64,000 nt of DNA from Pseudoselenomonas ruminantium (GTDB lineage: Bacteria > Bacillota > Negativicutes > Selenomonadales > Selenomonadaceae), in assembly GCA_902780915.1 (NCBI GenBank), contig CACZHK010000010.1, positions 1-64,000 of the forward strand, written 5' to 3'. The notes beneath the pieces are model-generated. The model ran no database searches and was not told the origin of the DNA. It was given only the letters and a program-made list of their open reading frames with translations. This document shows positions 34,844-42,640 of this stretch, in pieces (position 1 is the first letter of the stretch; every line of letters begins with the position of its first letter). The position numbers were made by a program, and so were the translations under genes.

Positions 34844-34860
34844 GAACTGCCGAAGGGCAA

Positions 34861-34998
34861 TTACTTTTCGCAGACCTGGTTGCCTACTGTGCAGGAAGTC
34901 TTGCAAGCAGACTGGCAGGATGCCTGGCATTCGCCGCAGCCGCCCGTCTTCAGGGACTTCTGCAGGCCTGGTTTGTTGACCGTCTTGATGTGCTTCAT
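34861..34998 (-). CDS. scfA: SCIFF ribosomal peptide precursor
   Basis: Exactly 45 residues with exactly six cysteines, matching the family definition six cysteines in forty-five. It starts MKHIKTVNKPGLQKSLKTGG, followed by a cysteine-rich core (C21, C24, C28, C32, C36, C43). It is modified by the radical SAM maturase downstream; its biological role remains unknown. The ATG at 34996-34998 has GGAGGG 7 nt upstream. It has its own promoter. Confidence 0.96.
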   Translation of the reverse strand: MKHIKTVNKPGLQKSLKTGGCGECQASCQSACKTSCTVGNQVCEK

Positions 34999-35041
34999 TC
35001 GTGAACCCTCCTCACATCGCAGAAAATCTGCATATAGTATC

Positions 35042-35070
35042 ATTTTACCTTATTTATCCCTTTGTTGCAA
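35042..35070 (-). promoter_or_regulatory. scfA promoter
   Basis: On the minus strand TTGCAA (35065-35070), 17 nt, TAAAAT (35042-35047). Confidence 0.6.
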
Positions 35071-35080
35071 GAATTTTCCA

Positions 35081-35848
35081 CTAATCGCAGATTTCCATCT
35101 GTCTCTTGCAGAAAGTCACTACCTGCAACCCCAGATCAGCTACCATCTGCCTGGCCTGATAAAAGTGAGCGCCAATGACCTCTGGCTTGTGGGCATCGCT
35201 GCCCATGGTCACATACTTCCCACCTAGCTCACGATAACGGCTGTAGATGGGCACCAGTTCCTTGATGGCCAGCTTATCGGCGAAGCGGCGGGTATTCAGT
35301 TCCAGCACCGTTTCTGTCTCAATGACAGCCTTCAGCACCTCATCAATCTCCTGTTTGAAGCTGCCGTAATCAATCTCGGGATCATCATAGGTAGCAGCCC
35401 GGCAGATATAGTCTATATGAGCCAATATATCTATGAATTCGTGGCGGCGGACATTTTCCGCCATTTCCTGGAAATAGCGGCGGTACGCCTCCTCCTTGGC
35501 CTTATCCCCGTAGAAATCCGGGTAGTAAAGATCCAGGTCGTCAATAAAGTGCAGGGAACCGATCACCTGATCGAAAGGCACCTGCTCCACAAACCGGCGG
35601 CTGCCCTCCAGAGATTTCTCCAGCATGCCGACCTCTACCCCCAGCCGCAGGTTCTCGCCCCGCAGAGGATAATATTTTTTCCAGTAGGCCTCAGGGTCAA
35701 AGGTGAACTCATTCTGAGCCACCTCCAGATCCTCGTGCTCCGTGAACACCAGCCCCAGCTCCAAACGCTCCGCTGCCTCCAAAGCCTCCGAGGCAAGCAT
35801 CTCCGAATCGGCGGAAAACTCAGTGTGAGTGTGACTGTCAAACAGCAT
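35081..35848 (-). CDS. PHP-type histidinol-phosphatase family protein
   Basis: A 255-residue PHP-domain protein with MLFDSHTHTEFSADSEM (metal-binding histidines), VFTEHEDLEV, QVIGSLHFI, DILAHIDYICRAA and MGSDAHKP. This is the layout of HisJ-type histidinol-phosphate phosphatases, which complete the ninth step of histidine synthesis. No other his genes are near, so a different phosphoester substrate is possible. It follows the TSCPD gene by 27 nt. Confidence 0.88.
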   Translation of the reverse strand: MLFDSHTHTEFSADSEMLASEALEAAERLELGLVFTEHEDLEVAQNEFTFDPEAYWKKYYPLRGENLRLGVEVGMLEKSLEGSRRFVEQVPFDQVIGSLHFIDDLDLYYPDFYGDKAKEEAYRRYFQEMAENVRRHEFIDILAHIDYICRAATYDDPEIDYGSFKQEIDEVLKAVIETETVLELNTRRFADKLAIKELVPIYSRYRELGGKYVTMGSDAHKPEVIGAHFYQARQMVADLGLQVVTFCKRQMEICD

Positions 35849-35875
35849 GATGATTACCTCGCTTGCTCCAATCTC

Positions 35876-36145
35876 TTAGTGGCCTGCTTCAATCTGGTCA
35901 GCCTCATAAGCTGCCTGCAAAGCCTTGGCCAGCTGGTCGGGGCAGGAAGTATTCTTGGCATTGCAGGTGTTGCCCGCAAAGCGCTCGATGACAAAATCCA
36001 TGTCCATGCCCTGCACCAGCTTGCTGATGCCCTTGAGGTTGCCGTTGCAGCCCCCCTCGAACTCCACGTGCTTGATGGTCTTGCCCTCCAGCTCCACCGT
36101 AATCTTGCGGGCACAGGTGCCTTTGGTCTTATACTCGTAAATCAT
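35876..36145 (-). CDS. TSCPD-domain protein (TIGR03905 family)
   Basis: An 89-residue protein beginning MIYEYKTKGTCARKITVELE and carrying the name-giving NTSCPDQLAKAL near residue 65, plus GGCNGNLKGI in the middle. The domain also occurs at the end of some vitamin B12-dependent ribonucleotide reductases; the stand-alone function is unknown. The ATG at 36143-36145 follows AGGAG. Longer in-frame extension is not supported by any ribosome site. Confidence 0.92.
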   Translation of the reverse strand: MIYEYKTKGTCARKITVELEGKTIKHVEFEGGCNGNLKGISKLVQGMDMDFVIERFAGNTCNAKNTSCPDQLAKALQAAYEADQIEAGH

Positions 36146-36182
36146 GGCCAACTCTCCTAACTTATGCAACGAACTAGCGAAT

Positions 36183-36211
36183 TTGACAGATAACCTTTTA
36201 TAGTATAGCAT
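36183..36211 (+). promoter_or_regulatory. Promoter of the DMT transporter gene
   Basis: TTGACA (36183-36188), a 17-nt spacer and TAGCAT (36206-36211), followed by AAAGGAG before the ATG at 36243. Confidence 0.6.
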
Positions 36212-36242
36212 AAGTTCATCTTTTACTAAAGGAGACTTCACT

Positions 36243-37142
36243 ATGCAAATGCGTGGCAACCTGCTGCTTCTCACCGCTGCCTTTCTCTGGGGCACCACCT
36301 TCGTAGCCCAGCAGGTGGGCATGGATGAACTGGGGCCATTTACCTACGCCGCCGCCAGATTCCTGCTGGGCATCCTCTTTCTCTTTGGGCTCTGGCATAT
36401 GGACAGCCCCAAGCGCCGCTCCAGGATAAAGCGCGGCCTGCACCACTCCGGCTGGCTGGCAGGGCTTGGTTCAGGTGTCTTTCTCTTTGCAGCCAGTTCC
36501 CTCCAGCAGGTGGCCCTGCAATTCACCAGCGTGGGCAAGACCTCCTTCATCACCGCCCTCTACATCGTGCTTGTGCCTCTGGGAGCTGCCCTCTTCAGGC
36601 TGGGCAAGGTCTACGCCGTGAACTGGCTAGGGGCCCTGCTCTCCGTCTGCGGCCTGTATTTCCTGACCATCCAGAACAGCCTTGTCCTGAACTTCGGTGA
36701 CATGCTGGTGGCTCTCAGCGCCCTGGGCTGGACAGCCCAAATCCTCTTCATCGACCGCTTCGCTCCCCATGTGGATGCGCTGGAGCTCTCCCTCTCCCAG
36801 ACCATCTTCTGCTTTGCCGGCAGCCTCATAGCCGCCCTGGCCACAGAAGAAATCGCCCTCGCCCCTATTCTGAACGCCTGGATAGCCATTGCCTATGCTG
36901 GCATCCTCTCCACCGGCGTGGCTTTCACCCTGCAGATAGTGGGCCAAAAATACGCCGCCCCCAGCGAAGCCGCCGTCATCATGAGCTTCGAAGCCGTCTT
37001 CGGCGCCCTGGCAGGCTACTTCATCCTGAACGAAAACCTGACCGCCGCCCAGCTCACCGGCTGCGCCCTGATGTTCGCCGGAGTCATCGTCAGCCAGCTG
37101 CGCACCATCCTGAAGAAGCATCCTGCACCACAAGCACAGTAA
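36243..37142 (+). CDS. EamA/DMT-family metabolite transporter
   Basis: A 299-residue inner membrane protein with about ten hydrophobic segments in two EamA repeats. It begins MQMRGNLLLLTAAFLWGTTF, and the second half has LVALSALGWTAQILFIDRF and EAAVIMSFEAVFGALAGYFI. DMT exporters move amino acids, drugs or other metabolites; substrate cannot be told. AAAGGAG precedes the ATG. Confidence 0.93.
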   Translation: MQMRGNLLLLTAAFLWGTTFVAQQVGMDELGPFTYAAARFLLGILFLFGLWHMDSPKRRSRIKRGLHHSGWLAGLGSGVFLFAASSLQQVALQFTSVGKTSFITALYIVLVPLGAALFRLGKVYAVNWLGALLSVCGLYFLTIQNSLVLNFGDMLVALSALGWTAQILFIDRFAPHVDALELSLSQTIFCFAGSLIAALATEEIALAPILNAWIAIAYAGILSTGVAFTLQIVGQKYAAPSEAAVIMSFEAVFGALAGYFILNENLTAAQLTGCALMFAGVIVSQLRTILKKHPAPQAQ

Positions 37143-37145
37143 AAA

Positions 37146-37184
37146 AACGGGTTGTGAAGAAGCACCTCTTCACAACCCGTTTTG
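37146..37184 (+). terminator. Intrinsic terminator after the DMT gene
   Basis: AACGGGTTGTGAAGA and CTTCACAACCCGTT form a perfect long stem followed by TTTG. Confidence 0.92.
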
Positions 37185-37232
37185 CATCTGCCATGCCCCC
37201 TCAGTTCTCAAGTGTTTGAGAGCTCAACATTA

Positions 37233-37261
37233 TTGTCTGAAACTTCATTTTATGTTAAAAT
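37233..37261 (+). promoter_or_regulatory. Promoter of the DUF4160-DUF2442 pair
   Basis: TTGTCT (37233-37238), 17 nt, TAAAAT (37256-37261), with AGGAAGGGAG before the ATG at 37292. Confidence 0.6.
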
Positions 37262-37291
37262 ACTTCCAAACACAGGAAGGGAGTTTTGCTC

Positions 37292-37558
37292 ATGCCAGAA
37301 ATAAGTTTATTCTTCGGCATAAGGATATCTATCTACTACAGTGACCATAATCCACCACATATACATGCCAAATACAATAATTCCGAAGCATTAATAGACA
37401 TACAAGAGGCTTCTGTGATAAAAGGCAGCCTTCCCTCTCGTCAACTGAAGCTCGTTATGGCTTGGGTTCTTCTCTATCAGGATGATTTGATGCAAAACTG
37501 GGAGCTTGCCCGTGATGGTAAGGAACCCAACAAAATCCCTCCCCTTGAAAGGAAGTGA
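37292..37558 (+). CDS. DUF4160 protein, putative toxin-antitoxin component
   Basis: An 88-residue protein with ISLFFGIRISIYYSDHNPPH and IHAKYNNSEALIDI, the DUF4160 signature. It partners the DUF2442 gene just downstream. Such pairs are repeatedly found together and have been proposed as toxin-antitoxin modules, without firm proof here. The ATG at 37292 is favoured over the TTG two codons earlier by spacing from AGGAAGGGAG. Composition is A+T-richer than neighbours. Confidence 0.88.
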   Translation: MPEISLFFGIRISIYYSDHNPPHIHAKYNNSEALIDIQEASVIKGSLPSRQLKLVMAWVLLYQDDLMQNWELARDGKEPNKIPPLERK

Positions 37559-37563
37559 TGGAA

Positions 37564-37860
37564 ATGGACGAACTTATGCCAGAAGTCATTCAGGCTGTGC
37601 CAGGATCAGATTACACCATTTATGCCTATTTCAATGATGGTACGGTACATCACTTCGATATGCGTCCTCTTATAGAAAAACACACCGGCAGTGTATTTTC
37701 CCCCCTTGCCGATATAACTGTCTTCACCAATGCCCTTACTGTTATAAACGGAACAGCAGCATGGGATTTATCCGGGGACAGGAACCCAGAAAAATGCATT
37801 GACCTTGACCCTTTTACTCTGTATGACTCACCAAAAGTGAAAGATCCCTTAGCAGAATGA
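37564..37860 (+). CDS. DUF2442 protein, partner of DUF4160
   Basis: A 98-residue protein with YTIYAYFNDGTVHHFDMRPL and VFTNALTVINGTAAWDLSGD, typical of DUF2442. It starts within a few bases of the previous stop. I prefer the ATG at 37564 because AGGAAG lies 8 nt upstream; an ATG at 37558 overlapping the stop is possible. Function is unknown; toxin-antitoxin is the current guess. Confidence 0.88.
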   Translation: MDELMPEVIQAVPGSDYTIYAYFNDGTVHHFDMRPLIEKHTGSVFSPLADITVFTNALTVINGTAAWDLSGDRNPEKCIDLDPFTLYDSPKVKDPLAE

Positions 37861-37916
37861 CACATATCCCAGCGCCTTTTTGATTACTTGTGTAACTAAT
37901 AAAACATAAGTACATA

Positions 37917-37955
37917 AAAAAGGAAGCCGCCCCCTCTGAAAAGGGCGACTCCCGC
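37917..37955 (-). terminator. Terminator after the flagellin gene
   Basis: On the minus strand GGAGTCGCCC and GGGGGCGGCTTCC pair imperfectly and are followed by TTTTTTA. A second GC-rich hairpin lies nearer the stop (about 37985-38010). Confidence 0.75.
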
Positions 37956-38038
37956 AATGGTAGTATCTAAAATGTCAGGTCACGGCAGGGGCTAGCACTC
38001 CCCGCTGCTGGCAATTAGATCGAAATGAAGTTAAGAGC

Positions 38039-39619
38039 TTACTGCAGGAGGGACAGAACCGAGCTGCTGCTCTGGTTAGCCTGCGCAAGCATAGACTGAG
38101 CGGCCTGCAGGAGAACGTTGTTCTTCGTGTAGTTCGTCATTTCCTTTGCCATATCGGCATCGCGAATGGTGGACTCGGAAGCCTGGACGTTCTGGCTGGA
38201 AGTCGTCAGGTTGGTGCTGGTGTATTCCAAACGGGACTCAACGGAACCGATGGTGGTCTGCTGATCCAGAGCCTTCTGGATTGCATTATCCAGCACGTTG
38301 ATAGCGGCGTTAGCATTCTTCTGAGTGGTGACATTCAGAGTAGCGCCAGTGCTGCTGGCGAGGCCGAGAGCCTCAGCGCGCATATCGGTGAGACCTACGC
38401 GAATGGACTGGTTGGCCTTGGTGCCAACCTGCAACGTGATAGCGTTGTCATTTGACTTGTTCTCAGCGCGGATAGTCTCGGAGAAGTTGTCCAACACTGC
38501 GTTGACGCTCTTCTGGACTGCACCCTTGGTGTTGCTGACACTGAGAGTAATACCAGAAATCTGGCCGGAAACACCGGAAGCTGCGGCATGGAGGGACAAG
38601 CCATTGGAGCGGTCAGCGGTATAGACACTGTCACCAGCTTTATCCTTACCGATGTAGGTATCGCTGTCCATACGCATGTCGATAGCTGCCTTGAAATCTA
38701 ATTCCGATTTGCTTACTTTGACCGCACTAGCCAAAGTGTCACGGGCAGTAGCCAAACTCGTCTGGAAATCCGTTTTTGCCTTGTCAGCAGCTGTCCTCTT
38801 AGTCTGCTTGACACTCAAGTCTGCGGCCTTATCGACGTTTTCTTCAGCCGCAATCCACGTATCAGCAGCAGTATTATAAGCCGTTACGAAGCTATCCCAA
38901 GCACTCTTACTCGTGCTGCCTTCACTGAGATCTACGCCTTTGTCAATAACCTGCTGCTTGAACATCTCAAGGTTAGCAGCCTTAACCAGGTCACGCATAT
39001 CATTGCCACCGGCCTGAATGGAAGTGGTATAAGTCTTGCCCTGCTTCACGAAGGAAATGGATACAGTATCCTTCTCCTGGATATTGATGCTGTTGTCATT
39101 GCGATCCTTGATATCAGTGAAGACCACATTGCCTTTCATGGAAGTGGACATAGACTGATTGGTGAAAGCAGTCGTGGTCTGGATAACCGAGCTGTTGTGC
39201 GAGCCATCAACCAGATACTTGCCGTTGTAGGTGATGTTTGCGTTGTCGTTGATCTGGTCGATGGACTGGTCAAGTTCCTTCTGGATGGCCTGACGGTCTG
39301 CATCGGTCTTATCATCGTTTGCTGCGCTGATGACTTTCTCTTTCAAAGTCTTGAGGATATCAACAGTGGAGCTGACAGCACCCTCAGCAGTCTTCATCAT
39401 GGAGCTACCGTTCTGGGTGTTGGCATTTGCCTGGTCCAGACCGCGGATCTGGACTCTCATGCGCTCGGATATTGCATACCCAGAGGCATCATCGGCAGCA
39501 CCATTGATCTTCATACCGGATGAAACTTTCGCCAAACTCTTGGAAAGAGCAGTAGAGTTAGTGTTCAAAGTGTTCAACGTGTTGATTGCCGACATGTTGT
39601 TCTTGACTACCATAGCCAT
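38039..39619 (-). CDS. fliC: Flagellin with enlarged central domain
   Basis: A 526-residue flagellin. The N-terminal D0/D1 region (VVKNNMSAINTLNTLNTNST, LAKVSSGMKINGAADDASGY) and C-terminal D1/D0 region (LEYTSTNLTTSSQNVQASES, QAAQSMLAQANQSSSSVLSL) are standard. The centre (about 150-420) is longer than in a minimal 270-residue flagellin and would be surface-exposed. GGGAG precedes the ATG. No other flagellar gene lies in the window, so this is a detached flagellin locus. I see no clear sigma-28 promoter. Confidence 0.97.
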   Translation of the reverse strand: MAMVVKNNMSAINTLNTLNTNSTALSKSLAKVSSGMKINGAADDASGYAISERMRVQIRGLDQANANTQNGSSMMKTAEGAVSSTVDILKTLKEKVISAANDDKTDADRQAIQKELDQSIDQINDNANITYNGKYLVDGSHNSSVIQTTTAFTNQSMSTSMKGNVVFTDIKDRNDNSINIQEKDTVSISFVKQGKTYTTSIQAGGNDMRDLVKAANLEMFKQQVIDKGVDLSEGSTSKSAWDSFVTAYNTAADTWIAAEENVDKAADLSVKQTKRTAADKAKTDFQTSLATARDTLASAVKVSKSELDFKAAIDMRMDSDTYIGKDKAGDSVYTADRSNGLSLHAAASGVSGQISGITLSVSNTKGAVQKSVNAVLDNFSETIRAENKSNDNAITLQVGTKANQSIRVGLTDMRAEALGLASSTGATLNVTTQKNANAAINVLDNAIQKALDQQTTIGSVESRLEYTSTNLTTSSQNVQASESTIRDADMAKEMTNYTKNNVLLQAAQSMLAQANQSSSSVLSLLQ

Positions 39620-39674
39620 GATAAATTTCTCCCTGATTTAGCCCTTCTTTTTTTAATAACACGGTACCCCACAG

Positions 39675-39710
39675 CCGACAGGAAAGCCCCACTTTCTTGT
39701 CGGTTTTTCT
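39675..39710 (+). terminator. Plus-strand terminator between flagellin and recombinase genes
   Basis: CCGACAGGAAAG and CTTTCTTGTCGG form a 12-nt stem with one mismatch and are followed by TTTTTCTT on the plus strand. No plus-strand gene precedes it, so it would block transcription into the recombinase gene from antisense flagellin transcripts, or it belongs to the flagellin leader. Confidence 0.75.
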
Positions 39711-39776
39711 TATGCCGGAATGTGCCCGCCTCTTTTCCCCACCTCCCGCAAATACATTCCAGGAGGTTATATCCTT

Positions 39777-40901
39777 ATGAAACGCATGAATGGAGAGGGG
39801 TCAATCTACTATGACAAGAAGCACGGACGCTATGTGGTGAGTGTCACCGCAGGCAAAGACCCCGAGACAGGGAAACCCATTCGCAAACAAAGGACTACCC
39901 GCTCCGGCACCAAAGCCCTGGAGCTGCTCAGCGAACTGCGGGAAAAATATGTCTGCCGTGGGGCAGGCAGGGCCGGAGTTCGCTTTGCCGGTTACCTGCG
40001 GCTATATGCCGAAGCTTTCAAAAAACCCATGGTACGGGAAAACACCTGGCTGAACTACGAATCCCTGCTGAAAAGCGCCGACAAGCTCTTTGGCGAGCTG
40101 ACCTTTGCCGACCTTTCCCCCACTGGCCTGCAACAGTTGCTCATCGGTATTCCCTCCCATAACACCGCCCACCGCCTTGCCATCCTTGCCAAAGCTGCCT
40201 GCCAACAGGCCATGCAGGAAGGCATCATCAAAAAAAGCCCCCTGGAGGGCGTGAATATCCCCGCCCCCAAGCGGCAAAAGGAAATCCCTGTGCTGAACCT
40301 TGAAGAAGTCGGCCGCCTGCTGCAGGCAGCCGAAAGCAACCCGCCCCTGCACATGGCCATTCTCCTGCAGTACATGACAGGCATGAGAGCCGAGGAAGTG
40401 CTGGGCCTCAGCTGGCAGAGAATAGATTTGAAGGAGCGCATCCTGCAGGTAGAGGAGGTCACCAATGTGGTTCACGGCAAAGTTTCTCTGGCCAAGCCCA
40501 AGACCAGTTCCTCCCGCCGCCGGATTCCCTTCCCTGCCAAGCTGCAAGAAGCTCTCATCAGATATCATGACTGGCAGGATTCCCTGAAGTGCCAGCAGCC
40601 ACACCTGTGGCAGGAGCATGGCTTAAAACTCCTCTACACTTATGACGGCTCCCCGCTGGGTATACATCAGTATGCCAGCGCCTTCCGCCGGGCTGCCCGC
40701 AAGGCCGAGGTACAGGCCAGTCCCCATGTCCTCAGGCATACCCACGCCACCCAGCTTTTCCTGCAGGGGTGGCACCCCAAAGATGTGCAGGCCCGCTTGG
40801 GCCACAGCAGTATCAGCATCACCCTGGATACCTATACCCACTGGGATCTGGAACGCTGCCGCGAACTGGCTGACAAGCTTGATACGCTATACCCGAAGTA
40901 A
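39777..40901 (+). CDS. Tyrosine recombinase (phage-type integrase)
   Basis: A 374-residue recombinase. The N-terminus (MNGEGSIYYDKKHGRYVVSV) is the AP2-like arm-binding type, a core-binding SAM-like domain spans about 75-170, and the catalytic domain shows the arginine in TGMRAEEVLGLSW, SPHVLRHTHATQLF, LGHSSISIT and the nucleophile in LDTYTHWD. It is complete, so probably active. No excisionase, phage genes or tRNA lie nearby. The ATG at 39777 follows AGGAGG. Confidence 0.93.
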   Translation: MKRMNGEGSIYYDKKHGRYVVSVTAGKDPETGKPIRKQRTTRSGTKALELLSELREKYVCRGAGRAGVRFAGYLRLYAEAFKKPMVRENTWLNYESLLKSADKLFGELTFADLSPTGLQQLLIGIPSHNTAHRLAILAKAACQQAMQEGIIKKSPLEGVNIPAPKRQKEIPVLNLEEVGRLLQAAESNPPLHMAILLQYMTGMRAEEVLGLSWQRIDLKERILQVEEVTNVVHGKVSLAKPKTSSSRRRIPFPAKLQEALIRYHDWQDSLKCQQPHLWQEHGLKLLYTYDGSPLGIHQYASAFRRAARKAEVQASPHVLRHTHATQLFLQGWHPKDVQARLGHSSISITLDTYTHWDLERCRELADKLDTLYPK

Positions 40902-40918
40902 GGAAATATTCAATAAAA

Positions 40919-40957
40919 AACGCCTGTCCCCAGACAAAGCGGGGACAGGCGTTTTGG
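40919..40957. terminator. Bidirectional terminator between recombinase and ccmE
   Basis: ACGCCTGTCCCC and GGGGACAGGCGT form a perfect 12-bp stem with A and T runs on the two sides. It closes both converging transcripts. Confidence 0.93.
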
Positions 40958-40958
40958 C

Positions 40959-41324
40959 TTACTTTTGTTTCTCATACTTCGAGGGACACTTTATCAGCAG
41001 CTTATCCGCCTCAAAGCTCTCCCCTTCGTACTTGCCGATGGCTACAATATGGTAGGCCTCGTCAAACTGGTCGGGCTTCAGGCCGTGATATCGCACGGGC
41101 AGCGTCTCACCTGTTTCCTCATCCTGCAGGGTAAAGACAAAATTCTCACCCTCCTGATGGGGGGCAGGAGCACTCTTATCCAGCAGGCCCTTTACCTGCA
41201 CAGAGCTTTTGGCTGTCTTGGCCTCCGCCACGCTGACATAGGGGGTCACGGAGTCCATGAAGTTCCAGGCTGCGTAGCCCACGAAGGCCAGCATCAATAC
41301 GATAAGCAAAATCTTTCTATTCAT
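40959..41324 (-). CDS. ccmE: Cytochrome c maturation protein CcmE, CxxxY variant
   Basis: A 121-residue heme chaperone with one N-terminal membrane helix (MNRKILLIVLMLAFVGYAAW) and the OB-like periplasmic domain (LPVRYHGLKPDQFDEAYHIV). The heme-binding histidine motif HxxxY of classical CcmE is replaced by CPSKY (C113, Y117) at the end of ADKLLIK. This CxxxY form is known from Desulfovibrio and archaea and binds heme through the cysteine. The ATG at 41322-41324 overlaps the ccmC stop by 8 bp. It ends ccmA-ccmB-ccmC-ccmE. Confidence 0.92.
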   Translation of the reverse strand: MNRKILLIVLMLAFVGYAAWNFMDSVTPYVSVAEAKTAKSSVQVKGLLDKSAPAPHQEGENFVFTLQDEETGETLPVRYHGLKPDQFDEAYHIVAIGKYEGESFEADKLLIKCPSKYEKQK

Positions 41325-41964
41325 GGAGAGCCTCACTTTCTTGGCCGCTTCCTGCCTTTTTCACCAAGCGCCGCAACAAATAACAGTAAATGCCCGTCAT
41401 ATCCACCAAAGCCGCTATGAGCGTCCAGAGCATCACCGGATCCATGTCGATATGGCCGCTGCCGTTGATGACCGGAGAGGGATGCAGGGAAAAGTACAGC
41501 CTGGGGATGATGAACACCAGAAAGGGCACCGTCAGGAAGGACAGCAGGGCATAGACGGCACTGACCCTGGCCCGCCGCTGCTTGTCCGGCATGGCGGCCC
41601 GCAGAGTGAGGTAGGCCCCGTAAATCAATAACAGCACGAAAATCGTGGTCTGCCTGGGGTCCCAATTCCAGTAAGCCCCCCAGGTGAGTTTGGAGAACAC
41701 CGCTCCGCTGAGGGTGGCGAGAATGACAAACACCAGTCCCAGACCGGCAGAATTGGCCGAATACCTGTCGTACAAGTCCTTCGGCTCTTTCAGATACTTC
41801 GCCCCAAAGAAGGCACTCACCAGAAAGGCCAGCACCGCTACCCAGGCCACGGGGATGTGGAAGAAAGCAATCCGCACATAATAGCCCAGTCCCTCTGCAG
41901 GAGGAACAGCAAAGAAAACGGCACCAATAACCGCCAAAGTCAGAACAACTAACACAGCCAGCAT
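41317..41964 (-). CDS. ccmC: Heme handling protein CcmC
   Basis: A 215-residue six-helix membrane protein with the heme-handling WWD-type motif KLTWGAYWNWDPRQTTIFVL and flanking histidines (FFHIPVAWVAV). CcmC loads heme onto CcmE. The ATG at 41962-41964 is preferred: it follows the ccmB stop by 4 nt with GAGGAG in front. Earlier in-frame ATGs overlap ccmB more. Confidence 0.95.
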   Translation of the reverse strand: MLAVLVVLTLAVIGAVFFAVPPAEGLGYYVRIAFFHIPVAWVAVLAFLVSAFFGAKYLKEPKDLYDRYSANSAGLGLVFVILATLSGAVFSKLTWGAYWNWDPRQTTIFVLLLIYGAYLTLRAAMPDKQRRARVSAVYALLSFLTVPFLVFIIPRLYFSLHPSPVINGSGHIDMDPVMLWTLIAALVDMTGIYCYLLRRLVKKAGSGQESEALHE

Positions 41965-41968
41965 GGCT

Positions 41969-42640
41969 TCACTCCTCATACCAAAGATAATCAAAGAGCA
42001 GGGAGGCTCCCACCATCAAGATCATGTCATAGAGGGCCAGTCCCCCCAGGTAGGACAGGGAACCGGCCTCCCCTCCCAAAGCCCCCGCCGTCAGGCTGAT
42101 GGCAGGCAGGAACACGGGCAGTATCACCGGCAGCATGAGAATGGAGAAAAGTCCACCATGCACCGCTGAACCAATAGTCAGGGCAGCCACCAGCGTACCG
42201 GCAGCAGCTACCCCCAGCAGCCCCAGGGCTGTGGTCAGAAGCAGCAGCATAGGGTTCGCCACATTTTCCGCCAGCAGCATCAGAAAGAGCGGCAGGATAA
42301 ATAGCCCCAGGGCCAGCAAGACCAGATAAGTATAGAGCATCTTGCCAAAGAGCACCGGCTGGGAGCCGCCGTAAACACGCAAAGCCAGCAAAGTCCCTGC
42401 CGCTTCCTCCTCCAGAAACACCCTGTCCGCCCCCACCATGGAGGCAAAGAAGAGTATCACCCAGAGGAGAGCCGCCGCCAGTTTTGGTGACAAAGCCGCC
42501 CCCTGCAGGGCCAGGCTCACACAGGAAAGGGTAGTAAGGGCAAACATGAGCATGGCAGCCCAGGCAGCCTTGAACCTTATGCCCTGTCTGAATTCTTTCG
42601 CGAGAACCAGCTTAGTCCCTGCCCAGACTGATGCATTCAT
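41969..42640 (-). CDS. ccmB: Heme exporter membrane subunit CcmB
   Basis: A 223-residue protein with about six membrane helices. It keeps the CcmB segments LVLAKEFRQGIRFKAAW and FFASMVGADRVFLEEEAAGT. It forms the permease of the CcmAB ABC complex that frees holo-CcmE. The start at 42640 lies 29 bp inside ccmA. Confidence 0.93.
   Translation of the reverse strand: MNASVWAGTKLVLAKEFRQGIRFKAAWAAMLMFALTTLSCVSLALQGAALSPKLAAALLWVILFFASMVGADRVFLEEEAAGTLLALRVYGGSQPVLFGKMLYTYLVLLALGLFILPLFLMLLAENVANPMLLLLTTALGLLGVAAAGTLVAALTIGSAVHGGLFSILMLPVILPVFLPAISLTAGALGGEAGSLSYLGGLALYDMILMVGASLLFDYLWYEE

Noticed and set aside
38039..39776. Invertible flagellin promoter or gene
   Set aside because: I found no pair of inverted repeats around the flagellin gene beyond terminator hairpins.
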